A stretch of 64,000 bases of DNA, from contig NZ_CP059693.1 of NCBI RefSeq assembly GCF_028657945.1, positions 5,704,001-5,768,000 on the forward strand, given 5' to 3'. Positions 51,821 through 62,007 of this stretch are shown here, in pieces (the stretch's first letter is position 1; each line of letters starts with the position of its first letter). The position numbers and the translations under genes are program-made. The stretch comes from Thalassomonas haliotis. Lineage in GTDB: Bacteria > Pseudomonadota > Gammaproteobacteria > Enterobacterales > Alteromonadaceae. The notes below the pieces were generated by a model. It was not told the DNA's origin and did no database searches. It was given only the letters and a program-made list of their open reading frames with translations.

Positions 51821-54147
51821 AAGACTTCCTTTTCACCGGCAATAATTTTTTGCTCCTGTAACCAGGTGGTAAGCTCCAGTGCCGGTTTCGGCCGGCTGAT
51901 AAAATATCCTTGCCCTAACTCGCATTTATACTCCGCCAGCCAGCATTTGGCGTAATCATCTTCTATGCCTTCGGCCACCACACTCAGCCCCATATTATGG
52001 GCCAGTTCTATGGTGGAGCGTACGATGATCTGATCATCCTCATCATCTTTGAGTTTCTGGACAAAAGATTTATCTATTTTCAATTCATGTACCGGCAGCT
52101 GCTTTAACTGGGCCAGGGAAGAATAACCTGTGCCGTAATCATCTATCGAGATGCGCATCCCCTGCTTTTTAAACTTGCTCAACAAAGCAATGGCCGATTC
52201 AGGGTCTTCTACCACCGCACTTTCTGTGACTTCCAGGGTGACATTTTCCGCCGGCACCTGGTAGGCCGTTAATGCCTGGCAAATAAAGCTATAAAAGTCG
52301 GGGTCTTTGAGGTTTTCCGCAGAAATATTCACGGCAACATTTAAAGTAATCCCCAGGGCGCACCAGCTTTTATACTGGGCCAGGGCGGTAGAAAACACCC
52401 ATTGGGTTAAGGCATTAATTTGCCCGGTTTGCTCGGCAATATAAATAAAATTATCCGGCGGTATCATACCTAAATTCGGATGTTGCCAGCGTACCAGGGC
52501 TTCGACATGGGTGACTTCATTCGACTTGAGGTTAATCTTAGGCTGGTAATAAAGTTCAAGCTGGCCACTGCTGATGGCTTTTTTCAGATCATTGATCAAA
52601 CTTAAACGCTCTACGCTGTTTACATCCAGATCGGCATGATATATCTGCAGCTCCTGCCGGGCTTTACGGGTATGGTGCAGGGCTGTATCCGCCATCTGTA
52701 ACAAGGTTTTTGTTTCACTGCTATGCTCAGGAGACAAAGTAATTCCCATCCTGGCCTGGAGCTGCAAACTGATGCCCTGATAATCAAAATTCGGCTCTAA
52801 AGCCTGCTGCACTTTATTCACCAGGGAGTCGAGCACAATATCAGGCATCAACTCCACCACTAACATAAATTCATCGCCGCCGAGGTGGCTGATTAATTGA
52901 AAATCCGTTAACTGCCGTAAACGTTTGGCGGTTTCTGTGATCACCCGATCGCCGACATCATGCCCCAGGGCATCATTGACATCTTTTAACCGGCTGATAT
53001 TAAGATGTAGCAGGGCAAACTTTTGCTGGTGCTTGGTCAGGTGGTTCAAGGTCAGTTTGAGTACATTGCGGTTAGGCAAGTCGGTAAGGGGATCATGGTT
53101 TGCCCTGTGGGTAATAGCCTGCTCCCGGCTCAATACCGCACTTTGCATCACATTAAATTCATCTGCCAGCTGACCCAATTCATTTTGATCATCGAGTTTT
53201 ATGGTTTGGTGGTAATCACCGCTGGCAACTATTTTAGCCTGCTCCACCAACCGGGTTATGGGCTTAGTAATTGAACCGGCAATCAGGTAGGCACCGGCTA
53301 AAGACAATAACAGGGTGATCACCGCCAACACCAACAGCTGCAACCATTGCTTTTGCAACACCTCGACAAAATCGGCGCGCAAACCGTACATGGCCACCCC
53401 AAATACCTGTTGATCAAGATCGGTAATAAGGTGCCCCACGCCGATATAGGTATCCGGGGTAAACCCCTGCACTATATCTCTGGCAAAAGCCAGTTCGGCC
53501 TCGGGATTAGAGGACGCCACCATACGCCAGTGCTCGCCTTCCTTTAAGATAAAGTCGGTTGCCAGACCTGTGATCCCCATAAATTCCATCGCCAGGCGCT
53601 GATCAATTTCAAAACCAAAAGCCAGCCAACCTATGGTTTTCGCTCCCACGGTTAACGGCGACAAGCTCAGCTGATAAACGGCATCACCAAGCAGATATAA
53701 ATGCGACTGTTGCTGGCTGTCCAACCAGTCGCTGAAACGGAATAACTCACCTTTTTCCTGTCCCTGGCGCACCTTACGCTGATTATTCTGCTCCCGGGTA
53801 ACAACCAGTTGGCCGGTAATACGATTATCTGCAGCAATCGCCATGGCAATATCGGCATTAATACGTTTTCTGTGGTTATTCATAGCCACCAGCAAGCTGC
53901 GGGTATCATCGTGAAAAACCTGTTTGATGCCGTAATCTTTGGCGGCAGTTTCCGCAAATGCCGCCAAATATTCGCTGCGGCTGTCAAACAACTCACTAAA
54001 AATAGTTTTAGCTGTGGTCAGACGGTTATTGATTTGCAGCAGCTCCTGATTATTTTTACCCGCGATCAGGGTAGATAAAGCTATTGCCTGCACCACCAGC
54101 AATAACAAGACAAAAAACAAAAATATCTTATTCTGCAAACTCTTCAT
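51817..54147 (-). CDS. Membrane GGDEF-EAL protein with HAMP domain
   Basis: Two membrane helices (FLFFVLLLLVVQAIALSTLIA near the start; LLVLAVITLLLSLAGAYLIAG near 270) bracket a periplasmic sensor of about 235 residues. A HAMP linker follows (ITKPITRLVEQAKIVASGDYHQTI...LGQLADEFN), then a GGDEF domain (SHLGGDEFMLVVE) and an EAL domain (THVEALVRWQHP; IDDYGTGYSSLAQLKQLPVHELKIDKSFV). Both active sites look intact, so it could make and degrade cyclic di-GMP. It is the middle gene of a three-gene operon with a cupredoxin-like protein upstream and a barrel downstream. Confidence 0.92.
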   Translation of the reverse strand: MKSLQNKIFLFFVLLLLVVQAIALSTLIAGKNNQELLQINNRLTTAKTIFSELFDSRSEYLAAFAETAAKDYGIKQVFHDDTRSLLVAMNNHRKRINADIAMAIAADNRITGQLVVTREQNNQRKVRQGQEKGELFRFSDWLDSQQQSHLYLLGDAVYQLSLSPLTVGAKTIGWLAFGFEIDQRLAMEFMGITGLATDFILKEGEHWRMVASSNPEAELAFARDIVQGFTPDTYIGVGHLITDLDQQVFGVAMYGLRADFVEVLQKQWLQLLVLAVITLLLSLAGAYLIAGSITKPITRLVEQAKIVASGDYHQTIKLDDQNELGQLADEFNVMQSAVLSREQAITHRANHDPLTDLPNRNVLKLTLNHLTKHQQKFALLHLNISRLKDVNDALGHDVGDRVITETAKRLRQLTDFQLISHLGGDEFMLVVELMPDIVLDSLVNKVQQALEPNFDYQGISLQLQARMGITLSPEHSSETKTLLQMADTALHHTRKARQELQIYHADLDVNSVERLSLINDLKKAISSGQLELYYQPKINLKSNEVTHVEALVRWQHPNLGMIPPDNFIYIAEQTGQINALTQWVFSTALAQYKSWCALGITLNVAVNISAENLKDPDFYSFICQALTAYQVPAENVTLEVTESAVVEDPESAIALLSKFKKQGMRISIDDYGTGYSSLAQLKQLPVHELKIDKSFVQKLKDDEDDQIIVRSTIELAHNMGLSVVAEGIEDDYAKCWLAEYKCELGQGYFISRPKPALELTTWLQEQKIIAGEKEVL

Positions 54148-54162
54148 TTAAATGCTCTGTCC

Positions 54163-54819
54163 TTAATATTCAGAGAGAAAATAAAACTCATCATCACTTT
54201 CTTGCTGCGGCATTTCCGCCATCACCTGGTTTAATTTGAGTATTATTGACTTATTTTCCAACAAGGTAAACGTTTGCACCAGACGATTATCTTTTTCCTG
54301 CATTTGCGGGTGCCAGGCGGTTATCCGGTATTGACCGGGCTCAGCTATATTCAAAGTCAGCTGGCCGTGACTATCGGTTTTATCAAAATAAGGGGTGTCT
54401 AAAACCAGCAAATAGCCGCTCATCCAGTCATGAATATTACAGCCCATCACAACTTCGCCGGCCTGAGCAAAGTCTTGCTTAAGCATTTGCTGGCCAGAGC
54501 GGATTTTAATGGAAAATTTATGGCTGCCGGTGACAGAGTATATATGATGGGTAATGTCATCCTGATTATAAAAGCGCACTGCATTGCCCGACTGAATTAC
54601 GCTGATATAAGGAGTGAAGGTTTTATTGACCTGGCCAATATCTAAAGTCTTATCGGTTTGCCCTTGCTTTTGCCCTTCAAGGGCTTCAAGGTACACCACC
54701 ATATTTTCCAACGGCTTATCTGCGGGATCCACCACCTGCACCTTAACCGACAACGCATACAGCGGCAGCGACAACAAGACAAAGACTAACAACAATAATT
54801 GGCGAAAGTTAACATTCAA
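54163..54819 (-). CDS. Periplasmic cupredoxin-like protein
   Basis: The start is best placed at TTG 54819, seven bases after AGAAGGAA; a longer frame to 54873 lacks a ribosome site. A signal peptide (LLLLVFVLLSLPLYALS) precedes a beta-sandwich. Cupredoxin copper-site residues are visible: HHIYSV (His), then MGCNIHDWMSGYLLV (Cys, His, Met order). A carboxypeptidase-regulatory-like stretch ends the protein (LNIAEPGQYRITAWHP). It resembles proteins often named methylamine utilisation proteins. It is the first gene of the operon with the GGDEF-EAL protein and may pass a copper or redox state to its sensor (inference). Confidence 0.75.
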   Translation of the reverse strand: MNVNFRQLLLLVFVLLSLPLYALSVKVQVVDPADKPLENMVVYLEALEGQKQGQTDKTLDIGQVNKTFTPYISVIQSGNAVRFYNQDDITHHIYSVTGSHKFSIKIRSGQQMLKQDFAQAGEVVMGCNIHDWMSGYLLVLDTPYFDKTDSHGQLTLNIAEPGQYRITAWHPQMQEKDNRLVQTFTLLENKSIILKLNQVMAEMPQQESDDEFYFLSEY

Positions 54820-55184
54820 TATTAAGTTCCTTCTATGATTAAAACTTGATAGTAAAGACCTGATCCCGGGCAAGTTTGTTTCAATCAGTACAAGTTGTTT
54901 ATTTGAGTAATATCACGATGAGACACTATTAAAGCTGCCAGCTCTCGATTAAGAATATACAGCAAGCTGGATAATGTCCATTGAAGCAGCAGCTTGTGGC
55001 AATTTCGAATAAAAAACAACCGATAAAAACCTTAGCTACCTAACTGATTTTCAGGATATTTTGATGTAATTTCAACAAGAAGACCTTGCTATGGTAGGCT
55101 CAGGGAGGACAATAACTTAAGTAAATGCCCCAATCAGACCAGGGCATCTTCTTTTATTGGCATTAGCCGTCAGCAAATCGGCAA
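54820..55184. other. Intergenic region upstream of the cupredoxin operon
   Basis: This 365-base region holds the operon promoter on the left and, at 55125-55147, the hairpin described separately on the right. I found no gene, tRNA or repeat in the rest. Confidence 0.5.
55125..55147 (-). terminator. Terminator-like hairpin after the glp-linked porin
   Basis: ATGCCC and GGGCAT pair across an 11-base loop, 38 bases beyond the porin stop codon. The following minus-strand sequence is only moderately T-rich, so strength is uncertain. Confidence 0.45.
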
Positions 55185-56426
55185 TTAAAAAATAAAAGAC
55201 ATCTCCATCATAACTCCCTGCCAGTCGTCACCTATTTGTCCCGCCGAATTTTCCTGCTCTACCTGGCTCACCAGTTCGGCTTTGAGCAACATATTATCCC
55301 GGTAGAAATAACCTATTCCTAGCTGAGAGCGGGAAAGGTGCTCATCACGGCTAATACCTTCGGCCCTGTTTTCCACTAAAACATAACGGCTGGCGGCATA
55401 GAGTTTTTCGGTAAAATAATAACTCGCTTCCAGGCCGATAAAACGCATTTCACTTTCCTGCTCGATAAAGCCCTGTGACAGGCTGGCGACCGTTGCCAAA
55501 CCATTGCTATCGGCAAAGCTGAAATCGTCCTTAACCTGTCCGGCCCACAGGCGAATCGTGGTTTGCTCGCCCTGGTATTGGCCATCGATATGCAAAGCCG
55601 TGCTGTCCAGCCCGGGGATCAGACCGGCATGGGTATTGCGAATGCCCCCGGTATCTGAACTGCGGAAGCGGTAATTATCGCCGTCTCCCTGATATAAACC
55701 GGCCCGGATAATGTCGGAAGAGCCGTTTCTCACCTGATCTCCATGGCGGGAAGACGCCAGACCAAAGCCGAGGGAAAAGTGTGCATTAACATCATATGAG
55801 CCACGCGCCAGGTAAGTTAACCCCCGATCACCGCCGAAAGACTCGCCAAAATCCGAGCTGCTGACCCCGAGATCCCAGTGAAAGTCTCCATAGTTGCCAA
55901 TTAATTTCATGCCTTCTGCGGCGGTTACCATATCGGCAGGAGAATTGCCTATCAGCGGATTTCCCTGTACCACAGCGCCATCGGAATAACCGCGAAAATT
56001 AAACAACACCGTGACGATAGTGCCCAACTGCACCGTTAGCTGCTCATTCAAGGCGACATTTATCAACGCCAGGTCGACATGCGGAGTATAATCGACACCA
56101 AAATCATCGGGCTCTTCGCTGAGTTCAATAAAGGCGGTTACCTGATCGTTAAGCTGGACATCAAAACCCAGGGCATAACGGAAACGGTTAAACCCCGCCG
56201 ACATATTGCTATCTTCGAAATCAAAGGCGCCGTCATCGGCTTCAACCGACTGGATCCCCTGCGACAAATAACCAGAAATGGCGACTTTATCAAAAAACTG
56301 CTCTGCTTTATTCAATACTTCCTGCCCGGCAAAACTCATATTTGAACAGGTAAGTACAAGTGCCAGCCCCAGGGCTTTGCTGGTGTTGCCCGTTAAACGA
56401 TTAACTTGGTGATTTCTTTTTCTCAT
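55185..56426 (-). CDS. Outer-membrane porin-like protein downstream of glpD
   Basis: The signal peptide (ALGLALVLTCSNMSFAGQ) is followed by an N-terminal VAISGYLSQGIQSVEA strand and a barrel-type pattern of alternating strands ending MMEMSFIF with the terminal Phe. The beginning resembles porins that open with a periplasmic helix (EVLNKAEQFFDK). Only 135 bases separate it from glpD on the same strand, with no clear terminator, so it may be co-expressed and help glycerol or glycerol-3-phosphate cross the outer membrane. That substrate is inferred. Confidence 0.8.
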   Translation of the reverse strand: MRKRNHQVNRLTGNTSKALGLALVLTCSNMSFAGQEVLNKAEQFFDKVAISGYLSQGIQSVEADDGAFDFEDSNMSAGFNRFRYALGFDVQLNDQVTAFIELSEEPDDFGVDYTPHVDLALINVALNEQLTVQLGTIVTVLFNFRGYSDGAVVQGNPLIGNSPADMVTAAEGMKLIGNYGDFHWDLGVSSSDFGESFGGDRGLTYLARGSYDVNAHFSLGFGLASSRHGDQVRNGSSDIIRAGLYQGDGDNYRFRSSDTGGIRNTHAGLIPGLDSTALHIDGQYQGEQTTIRLWAGQVKDDFSFADSNGLATVASLSQGFIEQESEMRFIGLEASYYFTEKLYAASRYVLVENRAEGISRDEHLSRSQLGIGYFYRDNMLLKAELVSQVEQENSAGQIGDDWQGVMMEMSFIF

Positions 56427-56561
56427 TGATGACCCCTTTCCATGGTGTTTTCAAAAAAGCCGACTTCCACCGGCTGTGATCCTTTTGCATTCTTTGGCCG
56501 CTATCCTTGTGGCAGCGATAACGAACATGAAAGTGAATAAACAGGGTTTGCTTATTGCGGG

Positions 56562-58100
56562 TTATGCCGAGACCTTTCGGCACTCCTGTGTATCAAGATA
56601 ATCAGAAAGCTTCCGCACCTGGGCAGGCTTTAGATACAAGCCCAGCTTAGTCCGGCGCCATAATATATCTTCGCAGCTATAGGCCCATTCTCTGGTGATC
56701 AGATAATCCACTTCAGCCGCATATAAACCGGCACCGAAGTCTTGCCCTAATTGATTAAGGCCAGTTGCCCGGCGTAAAAACTGCAAGCATAAACTGCCAT
56801 AAGTCCGGCAATAACGGTTAATCAACGCTGGCGGTAACCAGGGGTATTGCTGCTTTAATTCCTGAGAAAAAGCCGCGGTAAAACCAACGGCATAATTTTT
56901 GCTGCCGCGGTTAAAATCAGCACCGGGTAAACTGACTTTTTCTGTCCAGGGTTCTGCCATTTCCTCAAAATAGGGCGCCAGCTTAGCTAGTGCGGTTTCC
57001 GCCAATTTTCGGTAGGTAGTGATCTTGCCGCCAAAAACTGAAAGTAAAGGCGCCGACCCTAAGTGCTCTTCCACTTCCAGGGTATAATCCCGGGTAATAG
57101 CCGACGGACTGTTGGACTCGTCATCGCATAATGGACGCACCCCGGCATAACTGGCCACCACATCTTTTTCTGCCAACTGAGACTTAAAATAACGGTTAAC
57201 CAGCCCAATCAGGTAACTCTTTTCTTCTGCCGTGATCGCTACCTTGCCCGGATCGCCGGAAAACTCAACATCTGTGGTGCCGATCAGGGAAAAGTCCTGT
57301 TGATAGGGAATAACAAAAACAATACGTTGATCTTCATTTTGTAAGATATAGGCCTGGTTTTGCGGATAAATTTTCGGCACGATAATATGACTGCCTTTGA
57401 TCAGCCTGGTTTTGCGTACCGGGGTCAATTTCAACGCGCTTTCAATAAATGAACCGACCCAGGGACCAGAAGCATTCACTAAAGCACGGGCATGTACTAA
57501 AGTTCTCTGTTTGCTCAAGCTATGTTCAAGGGTGACATGCCAGAGTCCCCCCACCCGTTTGGCCTGAATGCACCGGGTCCGGTTTAAAATACTTGCCCCG
57601 TTTTCCCGGGCGCTGATGGCATTAAGCACCACCAGCCGGGCGTCATCCACCCAACAATCGGAATACTCAAACCCCCGGGTGATATGCTCTTTAAGCCCCT
57701 GTTCGGGAGAAAAGCTCACCGACTTAGATCCCGATAACGCTTCCCGTTTCCCGAGATGATCATAAAGAAATAAACCGGCCCGTATCATCCAGGCGGGCCT
57801 TAAGTGAGGCTGGTGAGGCAGACAAAAACGCAGGGGAGAGATGATGTGCGGGGCTTTTTTCAGCATAACTTCCCTTTCTGCCAGGGCTTCGCGCACCAAA
57901 CGAAATTCATAATGCTCTAAATAGCGCAGGCCGCCATGAATAAGCTTGCTGCTGGCAGACGAAGTTGCTCCCGCCAAATCATGCTGTTCACATAACACAA
58001 CAGATAAATTACGGCCGGCCGCATCTGCCGCAATGCCCGCGCCATTGATACCGCCGCCAACGATTAACAAATCTACAGTTCCTTGTATTAAATTTGCCAT
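56562..58100 (-). CDS. glpD: Aerobic glycerol-3-phosphate dehydrogenase
   Basis: The FAD-binding motif LLIVGGGINGAGIAADAAGRNLS opens the protein. Family signatures SSASSKLIHGGLRYLEHYEFRLVREAL and VFGGKITTYRKLAETAL follow. The 512-residue length is standard. The membrane-associated enzyme oxidises glycerol-3-phosphate to dihydroxyacetone phosphate and feeds electrons to quinone. CGAAC repeats in the upstream region and the next-door glpR suggest GlpR control. Confidence 0.95.
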   Translation of the reverse strand: MANLIQGTVDLLIVGGGINGAGIAADAAGRNLSVVLCEQHDLAGATSSASSKLIHGGLRYLEHYEFRLVREALAEREVMLKKAPHIISPLRFCLPHQPHLRPAWMIRAGLFLYDHLGKREALSGSKSVSFSPEQGLKEHITRGFEYSDCWVDDARLVVLNAISARENGASILNRTRCIQAKRVGGLWHVTLEHSLSKQRTLVHARALVNASGPWVGSFIESALKLTPVRKTRLIKGSHIIVPKIYPQNQAYILQNEDQRIVFVIPYQQDFSLIGTTDVEFSGDPGKVAITAEEKSYLIGLVNRYFKSQLAEKDVVASYAGVRPLCDDESNSPSAITRDYTLEVEEHLGSAPLLSVFGGKITTYRKLAETALAKLAPYFEEMAEPWTEKVSLPGADFNRGSKNYAVGFTAAFSQELKQQYPWLPPALINRYCRTYGSLCLQFLRRATGLNQLGQDFGAGLYAAEVDYLITREWAYSCEDILWRRTKLGLYLKPAQVRKLSDYLDTQECRKVSA

Positions 58101-58433
58101 CTTGTTCCCCTTTTAACTGACAAAGCTCTAACGGGTGAAAAACTCTCGAATAATGGTTGTCGCTGTTTTCGACAACTTAAACCTGAAAAACAGCTAACCA
58201 CTGCTATTTATCTTCGAGCCCGAACACAGTTGATAATATATACAAAAAAACAGCTAAGAGGCAAGCAAAACGAACATTTTCGAACACAGATGTAACATTG
58301 CGAACTTTTTGAGTGTTATTTTTAAGACATGTCAACTAAAACTCAGACAGTTTCATTGCGGCAGTAGAAATAAGGCTAAAAACATTCAATTTTGCTCTCA
58401 GTCTCTTATTAAAGAAGAAAGCGGCAGAACGGC
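58101..58433. other. Control region upstream of glpD
   Basis: This 333-base gap lies between glpD and glpR, both on the minus strand. It contains the CGAAC repeats at 58271 and a hairpin-like GTTGTCGCTGTTTTCGACAAC at 58156-58176, either of which could be GlpR-related. No gene is visible. Confidence 0.5.
58271..58305. promoter_or_regulatory. Candidate GlpR-binding repeats upstream of glpD
   Basis: CGAAC occurs at 58271, 58281 and 58301, phased by 10 and 20 bases, within CGAACATTTTCGAACAC and TTGCGAAC. E. coli GlpR sites contain TTCG/CGAA half-sites, so these are plausible operators for the neighbouring regulator. Direct orientation is unusual. Confidence 0.5.
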
Positions 58434-59195
58434 CTAGCCGGCAACATCTAAACAGACATTATGCTCTTTGAGGATATTAAGAATATTTTTTACCGGTTTA
58501 CGATCGGTAAACAACCTGTCGGCCTGCTTGATATTGCCTAATCGCACCATAGCGCTGCGGCCGAATTTGCTGTGGTCGGCGGCAAGAAAGACATTACGGG
58601 AGTTTTCCATGATCGCCTGGGCAATACGCACTTCCTGATAATCAAAATCCAGCAGAGAGCCGTCGCCATCGATACCACTGATACCAATAATGCCGTAATC
58701 CATTTTAAACTGACCGATAAAGTCCCGCGTCGCCTCACCGACAATGCCGCCATCCCGGCTTCTGACCATACCGCCGGCGATAATGACATTAAAATCTTCT
58801 TTATTACTCAAAATTGAAGCAACATTGAGATTATTGGTCACCACCTGCAAGCCCTGATGATTTAGCAATGCCCTGGCGATGGTTTCTGTGGTAGTGCCGA
58901 TATTGATAAACAGTGATGCATGATCCGGGATATGACTTACCACCGCCTGGGCGATACGCTGCTTTTCTTCCAGCTGGGAAATCTTACGGGTATTATAGGA
59001 AGTGTTTTCGGTGCTGGAGTCTAAACCGGCGCCGCCATGATGGCGGCGTATCTGATTTTGCTCAGCTAACTGGTTCAGATCCCGCCTGATAGTTTGCGGG
59101 GTCACTTTAAAGAAATTAACAAAATGCTCAATGGTTACAAAACCCTGCTCTTTAACCATTTCAACAATTTTCGCCTGTCGGCTAACCTGCCCCAT
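58434..59195 (-). CDS. glpR: DeoR-family repressor of glycerol metabolism
   Basis: The N-terminal DeoR helix-turn-helix reads [40 protein letters not shown]. The sensor domain has [21 protein letters not shown] and later [28 protein letters not shown]. The 253-residue length matches GlpR, which represses glp genes until it binds glycerol-3-phosphate. It lies between glpD and the divergent glpK-glpF genes. Confidence 0.93.
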   Translation of the reverse strand: MGQVSRQAKIVEMVKEQGFVTIEHFVNFFKVTPQTIRRDLNQLAEQNQIRRHHGGAGLDSSTENTSYNTRKISQLEEKQRIAQAVVSHIPDHASLFINIGTTTETIARALLNHQGLQVVTNNLNVASILSNKEDFNVIIAGGMVRSRDGGIVGEATRDFIGQFKMDYGIIGISGIDGDGSLLDFDYQEVRIAQAIMENSRNVFLAADHSKFGRSAMVRLGNIKQADRLFTDRKPVKNILNILKEHNVCLDVAG

Positions 59196-59228
59196 TTTCC
59201 CTAAACTCCAGTATATAGTTGCACCAAA

Positions 59229-59247
59229 TCGATAACATTTTCGTTAC
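59229..59247. promoter_or_regulatory. Candidate GlpR operator between glpR and glpK
   Basis: TCGATAACATTTTCGTTAC resembles the GATAAC...TTCG elements of GlpR sites in other bacteria. It sits 34 bases upstream of glpR and about 230 bases before glpK, in the divergent promoter region. Confidence 0.4.
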
Positions 59248-59477
59248 TATAACACCTGAAAGCCGAATGCGGAACTTTACGAACTTACAAATAAAACCTT
59301 AGGTAATATCAAGCCAATAAGATTCAAAAAGCAACACATTTGTACTTTATTGAAACTTTCGTCTTCACAAAAGAAAATATTTGTTTAATATCGAATGTCT
59401 CAAGGATGATGTTTTTCCTGATCACTAGCAGAAAAATCTTGCTGGGCCAGGGCCACAGCAAAGGGGGAGTTGTTATT

Positions 59478-60962
59478 ATGTCTACATATATCTTGTCTAT
59501 CGACCAAGGTACTACCAGTTCACGGGCAATCATATTTGATGCCTCGGGAACTATCATCAGCAGCGCGCAAAAGGAATTCAAACAATATTACCCGAACAAC
59601 GGCTGGGTAGAGCATGATCCGGAAGAAATTTGGCAAAGTACCCTAGAGACTTGCCGCCAGGCCATGGCAGAAAAACAACTGAGTGCCGCCGACATCGCCA
59701 CCATAGGCATCACCAACCAAAGGGAAACCACCCTGGTCTGGGATAAAGAAACCGGCGAGCCTGTCTATAATGCCATCGTCTGGCAAGACCGGCGTACCGC
59801 CGACTATTGTACTTCTTTAATAGAACAGGAGTTGGAACAGGAATTCAGCGATAAAACCGGCTTATTAATCGATCCATATTTTTCCGGCACTAAGCTCAAA
59901 TGGATCCTGGATAATGTCAGCGGCGCCCGTGCCCGTGCAGATAAAGGTGAACTCGCCTTCGGCACTATAGATACCTTTTTGTTATGGCGCCTGACCGGCG
60001 GAAAAAGCCATAAAACGGACGCCACCAATGCCTCACGCACCCTGATGTTTAATATTCACAGCCAGGACTGGGATACCGCCTTGCTTGATCGCCTGACCAT
60101 ACCCGAGAGTTTATTGCCGCAGGTACATGACTGTAGTGCCGATTTCGGCGTCACAGAAACCGAGCTGCTTGGCGGCGAAATTGCCATTAGCGCCATGGCC
60201 GGCGATCAACAGGCCGCCCTGGTTGGTCAGGCCTGCTTTAAAGAAGGCATGGTAAAAAGTACCTATGGCACCGGCTGTTTTATGATGCTCAATACCGGCG
60301 ACCAGGCATTAAAATCGAACAACAGGTTATTAACGACCGTTGCCTACCGTCTCAACGGCAAAGTTACCTATGCCATTGAAGGCAGCATTTTCGTTGCCGG
60401 TGCCGCAATCCAGTGGTTACGGGATGGCATCAACTTAATCCAGGAAGCCAGTGAAACAGAGCAACTGGCAGAAAATACTCCGGTAAACCACGGTGTTTAT
60501 ATGGTACCTGCCTTCACCGGCCTGGGCGCTCCCTACTGGGATCCACAAGCCCGTGGCGCCATTTCAGGATTAACCCGGGATACAGGCATAGCCGAATTTG
60601 TCAGCGCCGGTTTGCAATCTGTGTGTTATCAAACCAAAGATCTTAAGCGAGCCATGGAAAATGACGGCGCCGTCCGGCCTTCAACCTTACGGGTAGATGG
60701 CGGCATGGTGGCCAATAACTGGCTGGTTCAATTTTTGTCCGATATTTTAGGGGCCGATGTTGACCGCCCGGTGATCCAGGAAACCACAGCTTTAGGCGCT
60801 GCTTACCTGGCTGGCCTGCAAATCGGCTTATTTGATTCTCTAGCGCAAATAAGCGAACTCTGGCAGTGTCAGCGTCAGTTCACCCCACAAATGCCTAAGA
60901 GCGAGCGAGATGAGCTTTACCAGGGATGGGAAGATGCGGTATCCCGGGTAAGGTCAAAATAA
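59478..60962 (+). CDS. glpK: Glycerol kinase
   Basis: The start at ATG 59478 ([20 protein letters not shown]) follows AAGGGGGAG; the frame is open 46 codons further upstream but that part is not like the family. FGGY kinase signatures are clear ([65 protein letters not shown]). The 494-residue length is normal. It phosphorylates glycerol to glycerol-3-phosphate, the substrate of GlpD. It is 43 bases upstream of glpF. Confidence 0.96.
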   Translation: MSTYILSIDQGTTSSRAIIFDASGTIISSAQKEFKQYYPNNGWVEHDPEEIWQSTLETCRQAMAEKQLSAADIATIGITNQRETTLVWDKETGEPVYNAIVWQDRRTADYCTSLIEQELEQEFSDKTGLLIDPYFSGTKLKWILDNVSGARARADKGELAFGTIDTFLLWRLTGGKSHKTDATNASRTLMFNIHSQDWDTALLDRLTIPESLLPQVHDCSADFGVTETELLGGEIAISAMAGDQQAALVGQACFKEGMVKSTYGTGCFMMLNTGDQALKSNNRLLTTVAYRLNGKVTYAIEGSIFVAGAAIQWLRDGINLIQEASETEQLAENTPVNHGVYMVPAFTGLGAPYWDPQARGAISGLTRDTGIAEFVSAGLQSVCYQTKDLKRAMENDGAVRPSTLRVDGGMVANNWLVQFLSDILGADVDRPVIQETTALGAAYLAGLQIGLFDSLAQISELWQCQRQFTPQMPKSERDELYQGWEDAVSRVRSK

Positions 60963-61005
60963 TATCATTATAAGTATTAAAACATTAAGGATAATGGAGT
61001 AACTA

Positions 61006-61722
61006 ATGGAATATATAATAGGTGAGTTTCTAGGCAGCCTCTTTTTGATCTTATTCGGCGGCGGCGTGGTTGCCAATGTCGTACTGTCAAAATCCAAAGG
61101 AGAAAACGGCGGCTGGATCACAATAACTGCCGGCTGGGCGTTTGCGGTTATGATCGGAGTATTTGTTGCCAGTTCAAGCGGCTCGCCCCAGGCAGATATA
61201 AACCCCGCAGTGACTCTGGCGAAATACTTTCTCGGCGTTTATGACTCATTAACGTATGTGGTCAGTGCTGCTCTGGCACAAATATCCGGCTGCTTTACCG
61301 GGGCTATCCTGGTGTGGCTCACCTATCTGCCTCACTGGAAAGAAACCCAAGATCAGGAAGCTAAGCTGGCAGTCTTTTGCACCGCACCGGCGATATCACA
61401 TGTCCCGGGTAACCTGATCAGTGAAATTATCGGCACCGTTGCCTTAATTTTTGGTGTCGGTGCTATCGTTACCTCGGGAGATTTTGCCGCCGGTATGGTG
61501 CCCTACCTGGTAGGAATGCTGGTTTGGGGTATAGGACTTTCCCTGGGAGGCCCAACAGGTTATGCCATCAATCCCGCCCGGGATTTAGGCCCGAGGTTGG
61601 CTCATGCTTGCCTACCGGTAGCGGATAAAGGATCTTCGCAGTGGCATTATGCCTGGATTCCTGTGGTTGGCCCGGTGACCGGTGCCGCAATTGCAGCAGG
61701 GTTATGGCAAAATATTCTGTAA
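61006..61722 (+). CDS. glpF: Glycerol facilitator (aquaglyceroporin)
   Basis: The 238-residue protein has six hydrophobic helices and two NPA boxes (INPAVTLAKY and INPARDLGPR). This is the MIP family; the Asp after the second box (NPARD) is a feature of glycerol-conducting members. It is somewhat shorter than E. coli GlpF (281 residues). Co-transcription with glpK is likely. It lets glycerol enter by diffusion before kinase trapping. Confidence 0.95.
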   Translation: MEYIIGEFLGSLFLILFGGGVVANVVLSKSKGENGGWITITAGWAFAVMIGVFVASSSGSPQADINPAVTLAKYFLGVYDSLTYVVSAALAQISGCFTGAILVWLTYLPHWKETQDQEAKLAVFCTAPAISHVPGNLISEIIGTVALIFGVGAIVTSGDFAAGMVPYLVGMLVWGIGLSLGGPTGYAINPARDLGPRLAHACLPVADKGSSQWHYAWIPVVGPVTGAAIAAGLWQNIL

Positions 61723-61731
61723 GTAATAACA

Positions 61732-61752
61732 AGGGCTGTCTATAACAGCCCT
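61732..61752 (+). terminator. Hairpin after glpF
   Basis: AGGGCTGT-CTATA-ACAGCCCT, an 8-bp perfect stem, begins 10 bases after the glpF stop. It is followed by GAAAAAATACTC and no T-run on the plus strand, so it may stabilise the 3' end instead of ending transcription by itself. Confidence 0.5.
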
Positions 61753-61956
61753 GAAAAAATACTCTATTTTATCATACATATTTACTCTTATAAGCCAGCT
61801 TATTCGCGTGATTTATCCAATATTGACCATCAAATCTCACCACAGTGATAGCTTTATCCTGAGTATTAAAACAACGGACATTTACATCTATGTCATCAGG
61901 GATTGATCTTGGGATATAAAGGGGCTTTATGTTAGGCAAAAACAAGTCAAATGTCC

Positions 61957-61990
61957 CAAAAAAGCGCTTCGATACAACTATCAAAGCGCT
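61957..61990 (-). terminator. Terminator of the 62008-62976 gene
   Basis: On the minus strand AGCGCTTTGATA and TATCGAAGCGCT form a 12-bp stem (one G-U pair) around the loop GTTG, followed by six Ts. It starts 18 bases after the stop codon and is one of the clearest terminators in the window. Confidence 0.9.
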
Positions 61991-62007
61991 CTATATAGTC
62001 AGAGTAT

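Noticed and set aside
61772..61984. Minus-strand 70-codon frame between glpF and the 62008 gene
   Set aside because: It starts with TTG inside a strong rho-independent terminator (61957-61990) and has no ribosome site or known family. It could be a remnant of a former gene, but I cannot support it as coding.
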